A DNA stretch of 12,659 nt. Source: Spirochaetales bacterium (GTDB taxonomy: Bacteria > Spirochaetota > Spirochaetia > SZUA-6 > DRHE01). The notes below the pieces were generated by a model, which had not been told where the DNA came from, did no database searches, and was given only the letters and a program-made list of their open reading frames with translations. Location of the stretch: NCBI GenBank assembly GCA_016930895.1, contig JAFGFV010000220.1, forward strand, positions 1 to 12,659, read 5' to 3'. The position numbers were made by a program, and so were the translations under genes. This document shows, piece after piece, positions 1 through 6,540 of the stretch; the stretch's first letter is position 1, and each line of letters starts with the position of its first letter.

Positions 1-102
1 AGAGCCTATGCGCGGGTGGGGTTCGGCCTGCTGGCCAAGACCCTGGGGCTGGCCACCACGGGTTTCAACAACAACCTATACCGCTCCACGCATCGTTTCT
101 GA
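1..102 (+). CDS. C-terminal end of an unidentified protein (5' end outside window)
   Basis: An open frame enters at base 1 and ends at TGA 100-102, giving about 33 residues that finish ...NNNLYRSTHRF. Codons are strongly GC-ending (GCC, CTG, AAC, ACC), like the genes around it, which suggests real coding sequence rather than chance. The short tail has no motif I can tie to a family, so I assign no function. Its last 38 bases overlap the 3' end of the convergent PEP-synthase-like gene (stop at 65-67). The alternative is that this frame is open by chance, since the opposite strand of high-GC genes often is. The match to an end-of-protein with a proper stop and the AAC AAC AAC run make me favour coding. 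Confidence 0.5.
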   Translation, partial: RAYARVGFGLLAKTLGLATTGFNNNLYRSTHRF

Positions 103-2308
103 AGGGCAGGCCCGCCGGGTCGCCCCGGTTGCTGGCGTCGATCACGACGATCCCCAGGTAGCCGTCCACGGTGACCCGGTCCCCCGTGGCGATGCGCTCA
201 GTGGCCTCGGGGATGCCGGTCACGCACGGGATGCCGTACTCCCGGGCGATGATCGCCCCGTGAATCAGCATGCCTCCCCGGCGCTCGACGATGCCGGCGG
301 CCAGCGGGGCCACGAAGGTCATGGCCGGATCGATGGCGTCGCAGACCAGGATCTCGCCCCGTCGAATGGCAAACAGATCCTCGGGCCGCAGCACCACCCG
401 GGCCGGGCCGGCGGCGATGCCGTGACTGGCCGGCTGTCCGAGCAGCTGCCGGGCTGCTACCTCCCGTGGCTTGTCCTCGGCTGCGGGCGCAGGAGCCCTG
501 TGGGGCCGATAGGCGGCGTCCGAGAGCGAGCGGACCAGCTCCGGCCCGGTGATCTCCCCGGTTTTCTCCACTCCCCGACGGGTGAGCCGGTCCCGCCCCC
601 ACGCCTCGGCTTCCAACAGCAACTCCCGGAATCGGTCGAGGTAGATGTTGTCGTCGTCCCGAATCCGGTAGCTCGCCCGTCCCAGCTCCAGGAGCTCGCG
701 GGCCTGTTGCCTGTCGTCCTCCTGGAAACTCGCCAGGAACTCCCGCTCCAACTCGGCCTGATCCGGGACCCCCGCCTCCGCGTTCAGCGGCAGGGCCGGG
801 TCCGACATCTCCAGCAGAAGAGCTTTGAGCTGCTCCTCGAGCCTGCGGCGATCCTCCTGGAAGCCCAGGAAGGCCCCGTAGCGCTGCTGATAGGCCTCCA
901 GCTGGGCCAGCAGCTCCGCGTCACCGCACCGGGCGAGCTCCCCCTCCTGCAGCCGCTCCCTCAGCTCCGGCCGCCCGCGAATGTACTCCGCCATGCCCCG
1001 CAACAGCCGGTTGCGCTCGATGCTCTGCAGGCGGTCGGGGCGAAGCAGGGCCACGAAGGCGAAGGGATCCTGGGGCCGCACGGCGTCGTTGTACACTTGG
1101 CCGAACAGGCGCATGCCGTGGGCGAACGGGATGAGCTCCTGCCAGTAGACCCCGGTCCAGTGGTCCGCCGCTGCCTGCCGGCGCTCGATCTCACCGGCCA
1201 GCTGCTCATCGTCGAGCTCCCCCAGATCCGTCTGCGCCAGAGCGCTCGCCTGCCCCTTCATGTCCGGCAGGATCGAGCCTTCGATTTTGTGCCGCAGGGC
1301 GCTCAGGTTTTCGAAGCTCCGCCGCAGAGAGAGGTTCCAGGCGCGTTTCTCCTGCGGGTCCTGCTTCTTCGCCGTCACGGGCCTGGACTGCAGGAGCTGC
1401 AGGCCCTCAGGCCCGAAGGTCCATTCCACATCCTGGGGCCCGCCGAAGAGGGTCTCCGCCCGGCGAGCGGCGGCGTACAGCTCGGCCGCCTGAGCTTCGG
1501 TGAGCAGGGCCGCACCCTCGGCGCGTTCATCCGCCACGACGCGCACGCCTCCCACGCCGGCGACCACCCGACGGCGCTCCGCAGACAGCCGGCGGGAGCG
1601 CACCCGGCCCGTGCCGCGCTCGATCTCCCAGCGCTCCGGGTCCACCTCGCCGTCCACCAGGCCTTTGGCCAGCCCGGAGACCGCCTCGAGCACCGCCACC
1701 TCCGGGTCCAGGGGGCTCTGCGAAAAAATCACCCCCGAGCATTCACCCGCGGTGAAACGCTGCACCACCACGGCCATCGCGCTGCGCTCCACCTCCAGGC
1801 CCAACTCCTGGCGGTACAGCAGGGCCGCGTCGGACCACAGCGAGGCCCAGACGCGCTTGACCTGCTCGAGGATGCTCTCCGTGCCGATGACGTTCAGCAC
1901 CGACTCGTGCAGCCCGGCAAAGGACAGCTCCCGGGAGTCCTCCCCGATCGCCGACGAACGCACCGCCGCCGCCCCCTGGCCCAGCTTGGCGCCGACGGCC
2001 GCCGCCAGCTCCTCCTCGAGCGGGGCAGGAAAGGGAGTACGGCTGAACAGATTGCGGATGCGCAGGGAGCTGTCCCACAGCTCCTCCCAGCGCAGGTCGC
2101 GGAACTCTTTGCGGCCGAGCTCCAGGCGGATGCGCTCGGCGAGGGAGGTGGTATCGACGAAGCTCCGGTAGGCGTCGGCCAGGATGCACAGACCCGGGGG
2201 CACCGAGAAACCCTGCCGGAGCAGGCGAGCCAGGGCCAGGGCCTTGCCGCCGGCCTGCGCGGCCTCGTGATCCTCGATCTCCCGCAGGTCCACCACGAAA
2301 CGGCTCAA
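65..2308 (-). CDS. PEP synthase-like / rifampicin phosphotransferase-like ATP-grasp enzyme
   Basis: Predicted cytoplasmic phosphotransferase of 747 aa. Residues about 18-315 are the pyruvate,phosphate dikinase ATP-binding (ATP-grasp) domain: GGKALALARL near 20, VRSSAIGEDSRELSFAG at 116-132, and QDVEWTF...LQSRP at 292-310. Residues about 320-620 are a helical, charged middle region including RASYRIRDDDNIYLDRF. Residues about 635-725 are the swivelling phosphohistidine domain, with GGMLIHGAIIAREYGIPCVTG and probable catalytic His683. True PEP synthase (about 790 aa) also has a C-terminal PEP/pyruvate-binding barrel, which is missing here. The layout is that of rifampicin phosphotransferase (about 820-870 aa), where ATP gives AMP, Pi and a phosphorylated substrate. 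The actual substrate cannot be told from sequence. The start is TTG at 2308, chosen because GGAGGAG lies 8 bases upstream. It is the last gene of the - strand cluster, 115 bases after the SDR gene. The last ~24 residues look unconserved and overlap the convergent gene's end. Confidence 0.85.
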   Translation of the reverse strand: MSRFVVDLREIEDHEAAQAGGKALALARLLRQGFSVPPGLCILADAYRSFVDTTSLAERIRLELGRKEFRDLRWEELWDSSLRIRNLFSRTPFPAPLEEELAAAVGAKLGQGAAAVRSSAIGEDSRELSFAGLHESVLNVIGTESILEQVKRVWASLWSDAALLYRQELGLEVERSAMAVVVQRFTAGECSGVIFSQSPLDPEVAVLEAVSGLAKGLVDGEVDPERWEIERGTGRVRSRRLSAERRRVVAGVGGVRVVADERAEGAALLTEAQAAELYAAARRAETLFGGPQDVEWTFGPEGLQLLQSRPVTAKKQDPQEKRAWNLSLRRSFENLSALRHKIEGSILPDMKGQASALAQTDLGELDDEQLAGEIERRQAAADHWTGVYWQELIPFAHGMRLFGQVYNDAVRPQDPFAFVALLRPDRLQSIERNRLLRGMAEYIRGRPELRERLQEGELARCGDAELLAQLEAYQQRYGAFLGFQEDRRRLEEQLKALLLEMSDPALPLNAEAGVPDQAELEREFLASFQEDDRQQARELLELGRASYRIRDDDNIYLDRFRELLLEAEAWGRDRLTRRGVEKTGEITGPELVRSLSDAAYRPHRAPAPAAEDKPREVAARQLLGQPASHGIAAGPARVVLRPEDLFAIRRGEILVCDAIDPAMTFVAPLAAGIVERRGGMLIHGAIIAREYGIPCVTGIPEATERIATGDRVTVDGYLGIVVIDASNRGDPAGLPFRNDAWSGIGCC

Positions 2309-2316
2309 GACAGGAG

Positions 2317-2323
2317 CTCCTCC
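2317..2323 (-). promoter_or_regulatory. Ribosome binding site deciding a TTG start
   Basis: GGAGGAG on the - strand, 8 bases before TTG 2308-2306. No ATG or GTG in frame is as well placed, and the first residues after TTG run directly into the conserved N-terminal part of the ATP-grasp domain. Confidence 0.7.
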
Positions 2324-2423
2324 CCGGGCTGGAGGCTTCCGGTCAACGGACAGCTGCTGGGCACGGCGCAGCTGGAGCGCCGGGGGTCGGATTCCGGTCC
2401 TGACATGCGCGGTCCGCCTTTGC

Positions 2424-3143
2424 CTACAGGATGCGCAGGGCGGAGTCTCCTCCGTCCACCGAAAGCACCTGGCCGGTGATCCAGCCGGACTCCTCCCCGA
2501 GAAGGAACTGGGCTGCGGCTGCCAGGTCTCCCGCCGTGCCGACCCGGCCCAGAGGGTTGCGCTGGGCGGCCCGAGCGCGCTTGTCTTCCGTGGACAGGAT
2601 CGCCGCCGCCAGCGGGGTGTCGGTCAGGGAGGGCGCCAGGGCGTTGAAACGAATGCGCTTGGGGGAGAGCTCGGCGGCCAGGCTGCGCACCAGGCCCTCG
2701 ACCGCACCCTTGGCCGACGCGACCGAAGCGTGGAGGGCGAATCCCGTGCGCACCGCCACGGTGCTGAACAACACCACGGCGGCCCCGGACTTGTCGAACG
2801 AGCGCAGGCAGTGCTTGAGCACCCGAACCGCGCCCAGCAGGTTCAGATCGAAGTCCTCGAGGAACTGCTCCTCTGTCAGCCGGGAAAAGGACCCGAGGGT
2901 GATCGAGCCGGGGCAGTAGGCCAGGCCGTGCAGCGGTTCCGGAAGATGGGGACCCTGCTCGCCGATGGGCCGGCGCACGTCCACGACGCTGTGCAAGTAG
3001 CTCCCGGCCAACCCGTCCGCCGGCACCCGGCGGCTCCAGATCGTCAGATCCGCGCCCGCGTCGATCAATCGGCGCGCCAGCTCCAGGCCGATGCCGGAGC
3101 TTCCGCCCACCACCAGGATGTTCTTCCCGGACACTGAGCTCAT
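2424..3143 (-). CDS. SDR-family (short-chain dehydrogenase-like) protein lacking the catalytic Tyr
   Basis: Rossmann-fold protein of 239 aa, the usual size of a classical SDR. The dinucleotide-binding loop is VVGGSSGIG at 11-19. The usual NNAG position reads CPGS (77-80). The catalytic serine equivalent is Ser127 in FSTVAV. The family YxxxK motif is replaced by VASAK, so Val141 stands where Tyr is expected while Lys145 is kept. The C-terminal SDR signature region ITGQVLSVDGG (222-232) is present. Substitution of Tyr by Val makes ordinary NAD(P)H-dependent ketone/alcohol chemistry doubtful, so it may use a different mechanism or serve as a binding or regulatory subunit. The start ATG at 3143 is preceded by AAGGAGG with 6-base spacing. 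A longer frame to 3206 would run into the upstream gene. It begins 28 bases after the histidine phosphatase stop, so it is probably in the same operon. Confidence 0.88.
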   Translation of the reverse strand: MSSVSGKNILVVGGSSGIGLELARRLIDAGADLTIWSRRVPADGLAGSYLHSVVDVRRPIGEQGPHLPEPLHGLAYCPGSITLGSFSRLTEEQFLEDFDLNLLGAVRVLKHCLRSFDKSGAAVVLFSTVAVRTGFALHASVASAKGAVEGLVRSLAAELSPKRIRFNALAPSLTDTPLAAAILSTEDKRARAAQRNPLGRVGTAGDLAAAAQFLLGEESGWITGQVLSVDGGDSALRIL

Positions 3144-3171
3144 CCTCTGCCTCCTTGTCTCGGCCGCCGAC

Positions 3172-3762
3172 TCACCCGCCGGGGCGTAGGCGCCCCTCCA
3201 GGGCAAAGCCCCCCCGACCGTCCGGGCGGACGATGACCAGCTCCCCGGAAGCGGGCCAGACTCCGGTCAGCTCCGTTATGTTCACCTGGTGCGTGACCAG
3301 GATCGTGTTCTCTCCGGGCGGGGCCTGCGACACGAATCGCCGCAGGGCCTCCGTCTGTTCCCGGGCCGTGGAACGGTCTGCGAAGAAGGAGTTCAGGACC
3401 GGATACTCCTCGACCTGCCCCAGACCGAAGAGCTCCGCCGTCTGCCTGCAGCGGCACCACTGGCTGCTGAGCACGCGCCCCACCGGCACGTCCCGGGAGC
3501 GGAAGGCCTCTCCGATCAGGCGGGCCTGCCGCCTTCCGGATTCGGAGAGATTGCGCTGGGTGCTGCAATCCTCCAGGCGGAACCCGGGGGGATCCCCGCC
3601 CCCGGGGGCGATCGCGTGCCGGACGAACACCATGTAGCCCCCCTGCCGTAGGGCCGCCCAGATCCTTTCCGCCTCCTCCTGCGCCGGGAGCGCTGCGGCG
3701 GCCATGACGAACAGCCCGGCGATCAAGCCCGCCCGTACGCCGGCGCGGGGCAGGGAGCTCAT
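3172..3762 (-). CDS. Exported histidine phosphatase family protein
   Basis: Protein of 196 aa. Residues 1-27 look like a Sec signal peptide: Arg-containing start, hydrophobic stretch AGLIAGLFVMAAAALPAQ, and likely cleavage after ALPAQ or nearby, which would place the enzyme in the periplasm. The mature part is a compact histidine phosphatase (phosphoglycerate mutase superfamily) with VRHA at 47-50 (phospho-acceptor His49, Arg48), a second arginine region SSQWCRCRQTAE at 99-110, and LVTHQVN (second catalytic His158) at 155-161. The substrate is unknown. Short exported members act on varied phosphomonoesters. Several cysteines (66, 103, 105) could form disulfides. Its ATG overlaps the ribA stop in an ATGA arrangement with no strong Shine-Dalgarno of its own, so translation is probably coupled to ribA. 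Confidence 0.88.
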   Translation of the reverse strand: MSSLPRAGVRAGLIAGLFVMAAAALPAQEEAERIWAALRQGGYMVFVRHAIAPGGGDPPGFRLEDCSTQRNLSESGRRQARLIGEAFRSRDVPVGRVLSSQWCRCRQTAELFGLGQVEEYPVLNSFFADRSTAREQTEALRRFVSQAPPGENTILVTHQVNITELTGVWPASGELVIVRPDGRGGFALEGRLRPGG

Positions 3763-4568
3763 TCGGCCCCGTCCGAGCCCGCGGCCGCGTCGGCCATCGC
3801 GCCGGCCCCGCCGTCCGCACCGGCGCCCGGTACGAGATCCTCGGGCATACCGGCGACCACCGGCGGGTCCATCTGTTCCTCCAGCCGCGGCTTGCCGTCG
3901 GGGCCCAGCAGGTGCCCGGACTTGTCCCGCTTGGTTTCCAGGTAGAAGCGGTTGTAGGGGTTGGGAGGGATCACCAGCGGCAGCCGGCCGGCGACCTTGA
4001 CCCCGAGGGCCTCCAGGCCCCGGATCTTGCGCGGGTTGTTGGTCATGAGCCGGATGGAGCGCACCTTCAGGGAGAACAGCATGTGGGCGGCCACGGCGTA
4101 ATCCCGTTCGTCGTCCCGGAAGCCGAGCGCCAGGTTGGCTTCCACGGTGTCCATACCGTGATCCTGCAGCCCGTAGGCCCGGATCTTGTTCAGGAATCCG
4201 ATGCCGCGGCCTTCCTGGCGCAGGTACAGGAGAATGCCCGCCTCCATTTCCCCGATCGCCCGCAGCGCGGCCTCCAGCTGGTCACGGCAGTCGCAGCGCA
4301 GCGATCCGATGGCGTCCCCGGTCAGGCATTCCGAGTGCATCCTCACCGGCACGTTCTCCGCGCCGGTCACATCTCCGTGGACGAAAGCGGCGTGCTCCTT
4401 TCCGTCCCGGTTGTTCCAGAAGGCCACGACCTGGAACTGTCCGAACCGCGAGGGCAGATCGGCGATGGCGGCAATGCGCACGCAGATCTTGTCCTTTCCG
4501 AAGCCCTCGCAGTCGTGGTATCGGTTCTCGTCCAGCAACTCCTTGATCTGCAGGGGTGACAACGACAT
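3759..4568 (-). CDS. ribA: GTP cyclohydrolase II
   Basis: Catalyses the first committed step of riboflavin synthesis: GTP to 2,5-diamino-6-ribosylamino-4(3H)-pyrimidinone 5'-phosphate, formate and pyrophosphate. Protein of 269 aa. The zinc site is HSECLTGDAIGSLRCDC with Cys81, Cys92 and Cys94. YLRQEGRGIGFLNKIRAYGL (115-134) carries the catalytic Tyr115 equivalent. DTVEANLALGFRDDERDY (140-157) and LMTNNPRKI (174-182) are further family blocks that align well with the E. coli enzyme. There is no RibB (DHBP synthase) domain. E. coli RibA is 196 aa, so this one has about 27 extra residues at the N-terminus and about 45 at the C-terminus. The C-terminal extra part ends in an Ala/Gly/Asp-rich acidic tail of no recognisable function. 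ATG at 4568 has AGGAGGT 7 bases upstream. It heads the - strand cluster and is divergent from the FAD oxidoreductase gene. Confidence 0.97.
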   Translation of the reverse strand: MSLSPLQIKELLDENRYHDCEGFGKDKICVRIAAIADLPSRFGQFQVVAFWNNRDGKEHAAFVHGDVTGAENVPVRMHSECLTGDAIGSLRCDCRDQLEAALRAIGEMEAGILLYLRQEGRGIGFLNKIRAYGLQDHGMDTVEANLALGFRDDERDYAVAAHMLFSLKVRSIRLMTNNPRKIRGLEALGVKVAGRLPLVIPPNPYNRFYLETKRDKSGHLLGPDGKPRLEEQMDPPVVAGMPEDLVPGAGADGGAGAMADAAAGSDGAE

Positions 4569-4640
4569 TGTCCGAACCTCCTGTCCGGCCTGTACCGCCC
4601 CGCAAGACCCCCGGGACAGCGCGCTGGGCCGGCTGGAGAG

Positions 4641-4669
4641 AGTATACACATCCGTGCTACCGTAGGCAA
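4641..4669 (-). promoter_or_regulatory. Sigma-70-like promoter for the ribA cluster
   Basis: On the - strand: -35 TTGCCT (4669-4664), 17-base spacer, -10 TATACT (4646-4641). The -10 matches consensus at 5 of 6 positions. This predicts a start near 4634 and a leader of about 65 bases to the ribA ATG. The -10 lies in the palindrome GTATAC, so the + strand reads TATACA at 4643-4648, a possible -10 for the divergent FAD oxidoreductase gene. I see no good -35 for that direction. Confidence 0.6.
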
Positions 4670-4694
4670 AGAGCCGCGGTAGGAGAGTCCAGTT

Positions 4695-5714
4695 ATGCAC
4701 GACGTGCTCGTTGTGGGGGCGGGAGTGGCAGGGCTCCAGTGCGCCCGGCGCCTGCGCGCCTCGGGGGCCCGGGTTCTCGTGGTGGATCGGGCGGCCAAGC
4801 CTGGAGGACGCTGCGCCACCCGGAGCTTCGGAGAGCTCCCGGTGGACTACGGCCCCCTGTTCCTCCACGGCTCTGACCCCGAGTTCCTGGAGGCCCTGCA
4901 GCAGGTGCCCGGCGTGGGGCTGCTGCCTGGCTGGCCGCTGCGGGTCAGCGGCGAGGGCACGCCGTGCCTGCCCGCTGCCTTTGCACCCGGCGAGCGGCGC
5001 CTGGCCTTCCGCGAGGGGCTCAACGTCTTTCCCCGGGCCCTGGCCGAAGGACTGGAGATCCGGCTGAACACCCGGATCACCGCGGTGCATGCGGAGCGCG
5101 GGGTCCTGACCCTGGAAAGCGAGGAGGGGGAGCGCCTGGGATGCCGGGAGGTCGTGCTTGCCCTGGCTCTCGAACAGTCCCTGCCGCTCGTGCGGATGCT
5201 TCCATCTGGCCGGGAGCGGGACGGGGCTCTCGCCCTCCTCGACATGTTCGCCAGCCTGCCCTGCCTGACGGTGATCGCCGGCTACCGCGAGACCCGGCGC
5301 ACCCCCGAGTGGGACCTGCTGTACCCCGAAGACCATTCGGCGCTGCTGCTGGTGGGAAACGAGTCCTCCAAACGTCCGCAGTCCGCCGAGACCTGCCTCG
5401 TCTACCAGGCTGCTCCCTCCTGGTCCCATGCCCGTCGCGACCAGCCGCGGGAGCAGTGGTCCCCCGAGCTGCTCGGCGAGGCGGCGACCCTGCTCGGAGC
5501 CTGGGCCGGACAGCCGGACTGGATCCAGGCCCACCGCTGGCGCTACGCCCGCCTCGGGCCCCCCGACCACCTGTCCGCCCCGCTCCGGGTATCCGGCCCG
5601 TGGGGAGCCCTCGGTTTGGCCGGGGACCTGTTCGATCCGGTCGGAGGCGTGCAGGCCGCCTGGCGCTCCGGCGAGCGGCTGGCCCGGCGTATCCTGGGCG
5701 AACCGCTCCCCTGA
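4695..5714 (+). CDS. Renalase-like FAD-dependent oxidoreductase
   Basis: Flavoprotein of 339 aa in the FAD/NAD(P)-dependent amine oxidase-renalase group. The N-terminal dinucleotide-binding fold has VVGAGVAG (6-13) and Asp31 at the end of the second strand, which would hold the ribose. KPGGRCATR (35-43) follows, the typical flavin-contacting loop of amine oxidases and renalases. The C-terminal FAD-binding motif GLAGDLFDPVGGVQAAWRSG lies at about residues 306-325. There is no signal peptide, so it is cytoplasmic. Bacterial renalases oxidise misreduced forms of NAD(P)H, but the substrate here cannot be read from sequence. AGGAG at 4681-4685 precedes the ATG by 9 bases. It is divergent from ribA across a 126-base shared promoter region, so flavin supply and flavin use may be co-regulated. 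That is inference. Confidence 0.85.
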   Translation: MHDVLVVGAGVAGLQCARRLRASGARVLVVDRAAKPGGRCATRSFGELPVDYGPLFLHGSDPEFLEALQQVPGVGLLPGWPLRVSGEGTPCLPAAFAPGERRLAFREGLNVFPRALAEGLEIRLNTRITAVHAERGVLTLESEEGERLGCREVVLALALEQSLPLVRMLPSGRERDGALALLDMFASLPCLTVIAGYRETRRTPEWDLLYPEDHSALLLVGNESSKRPQSAETCLVYQAAPSWSHARRDQPREQWSPELLGEAATLLGAWAGQPDWIQAHRWRYARLGPPDHLSAPLRVSGPWGALGLAGDLFDPVGGVQAAWRSGERLARRILGEPLP

Positions 5715-5752
5715 GCCCTCTCCGATGAGCCCTTTCAGATGAGCCCTCTCAG
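5711..5752. repeat. 14-bp tandem repeat, three copies, between convergent genes
   Basis: Three units start at 5711, 5725 and 5739, each a variant of ATGAGCCCTCTCAG. GAGCCCT is exact in all three, at 5713, 5727 and 5741. The array spans the whole 34-base gap between the FAD oxidoreductase stop (in copy 1) and the DOMON gene stop (in copy 3). It forms no clear hairpin and has no T tract, so I do not call it a terminator. Confidence 0.8.
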
Positions 5753-6303
5753 AGCCTGATGTCCCCCTTGGCTTCCGCTTCGATGGTGTGCACCCGGGTG
5801 ACGCTGTCATCCGGCCCGTAGCACAACAGCAGCGGCACCCGCTCCCCGGGCACCAGGGGCTTGTCGCGGGGATCCCCGGAATCCAGGGGAATGGTGAACT
5901 CCAGGCGCGTACGCCCGTCGGCCTCGCTGCCGGCCACCAGCTCCACGTCTCTGGTGCCCTCCAGCCGGGTGTCCGCCCCATGCTTGTCCTTGTGGGTGCC
6001 CGCGTGGTCTTCGATAAATGCTTCGCCGCGGCGGACGTAGCCGATCAGGAAGTTCGCCCCTTGCATCTTGAACTCCGGTTTGAAGCCGATACCCACCCAG
6101 CCCCGGGTCGGGGCCTCGAGGACCAGGCGCAGGCGCGGCCCCTCCACCCGCCAGCGCACCACCATCCCGTTGGCCGGCCGGATCTCGTTGTAGCCGTCCG
6201 CGGCCAGGACCTGATCGAACAGATCGAAGGCCAAGCCGGCCTGGGCCGCAGCCAGGAAGATTAAACAGACCCCCACTCCCTTGAGTACTCTCGAGCGATT
6301 CAT
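5749..6303 (-). CDS. Exported DOMON-domain protein
   Basis: Protein of 184 aa. Residues 1-25 form a Sec signal peptide: MNRSR, then a hydrophobic core VLKGVGVCLIFLAAA, with probable cleavage around AQAGLA. The rest is one DOMON beta-sandwich domain, a fold that binds haem b or sugars in extracytoplasmic redox proteins. Visible blocks are VRWRVEG (49-55), the core motif GWVGIGFKPEFKMQGANFLIG (68-88), and the C-terminal strand LLLCYGPDDS (158-167). Met80 and His172 sit where the axial haem ligands lie in known haem-binding DOMON domains (cellobiose dehydrogenase cytochrome domain), so haem binding is possible but unproven. ATG at 6303 is favoured over an in-frame ATG at 6348 because AAAGGAGGAGG ends 5 bases before it and the signal peptide then begins correctly. 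It is a single gene with its own upstream promoter candidate. It may act as an electron-transfer or ligand-binding partner. Confidence 0.85.
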   Translation of the reverse strand: MNRSRVLKGVGVCLIFLAAAQAGLAFDLFDQVLAADGYNEIRPANGMVVRWRVEGPRLRLVLEAPTRGWVGIGFKPEFKMQGANFLIGYVRRGEAFIEDHAGTHKDKHGADTRLEGTRDVELVAGSEADGRTRLEFTIPLDSGDPRDKPLVPGERVPLLLCYGPDDSVTRVHTIEAEAKGDIRL

Positions 6304-6319
6304 CGCTGCCTCCTCCTTT

Positions 6320-6334
6320 GGGCGCGGCGCGCCC
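6320..6334 (-). promoter_or_regulatory. Hairpin directly upstream of the DOMON gene Shine-Dalgarno
   Basis: GGGCGC-GGC-GCGCCC, a perfect 6-bp GC stem with a 3-base loop, adjoins the Shine-Dalgarno (6309-6319) in the predicted leader. It could affect ribosome access, but palindromes of this size are common in GC-rich DNA. Confidence 0.3.
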
Positions 6335-6399
6335 GGATGCGCGCGCACCTTCGCCAGGGCTGGCCGTGGCCCGGCACACCGGGGCCCGGACCGCGCCTC

Positions 6400-6428
6400 A
6401 TCCTACGCCGGCCCGGGACGGCAGTCAA
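6400..6428 (-). promoter_or_regulatory. Sigma-70-like promoter for the DOMON gene
   Basis: On the - strand: -35 TTGACT (6428-6423, 5 of 6), 17-base spacer, -10 TAGGAT (6405-6400, 4 of 6). It predicts a leader of about 90 bases. The rest of the 237-base gap between the divergent DOMON and importer genes holds only the promoters and GC-rich sequence with a loose GCGCACAC repeat near 6451-6475. Confidence 0.55.
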
Positions 6429-6488
6429 CGGTCCCGGCAATGCCCCCTCCAGCGCGCACACAGGCGCGCACACGGGCGAGGATCGGGT

Positions 6489-6517
6489 TTGGCAGCCGAG
6501 CGGGGGACGCCTACACT
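6489..6517 (+). promoter_or_regulatory. Sigma-70-like promoter for the ABC importer operon
   Basis: -35 TTGGCA (6489-6494, 5 of 6), 17-base spacer, -10 TACACT (6512-6517, 4 of 6). The predicted start is near 6524, leaving a short leader that begins just before AGGAGG (6529-6534), which sits 6 bases before the ATG at 6541. Confidence 0.6.
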
Positions 6518-6540
6518 GACCCATAGACAGGAGGTGTTCA

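Noticed and set aside
8..2479. Long + strand open frame (823 codons) opposite the phosphotransferase
   Set aside because: Proline/arginine/leucine-rich translation with no family motif; it mirrors the GC3 bias of the real - strand gene, which has a complete ATP-grasp and phosphohistidine domain.
4641..4669. MerR/LitR-type operator in the divergent promoter
   Set aside because: GTATAC is palindromic, but I could not extend it to a convincing dyad; the 17-base spacer is ordinary for sigma-70 rather than the long MerR spacing.
4569..4694. FMN riboswitch upstream of ribA
   Set aside because: The predicted leader is only about 65 bases and I see none of the conserved RFN helices or consensus segments.
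5715..5748. Tandem repeat as an intrinsic terminator
   Set aside because: Units are direct, not inverted, and no stable stem or T tract is visible.
4569..5981. - strand extension upstream of ribA making a 740-codon frame
   Set aside because: It runs antisense through the FAD oxidoreductase gene, has no motifs, and ribA has a good RBS and start at 4568.
6451..6475. GCGCACACAGGCGCGCACACGG repeat as a CRISPR or operator array
   Set aside because: Only two loose copies with no spacer structure.
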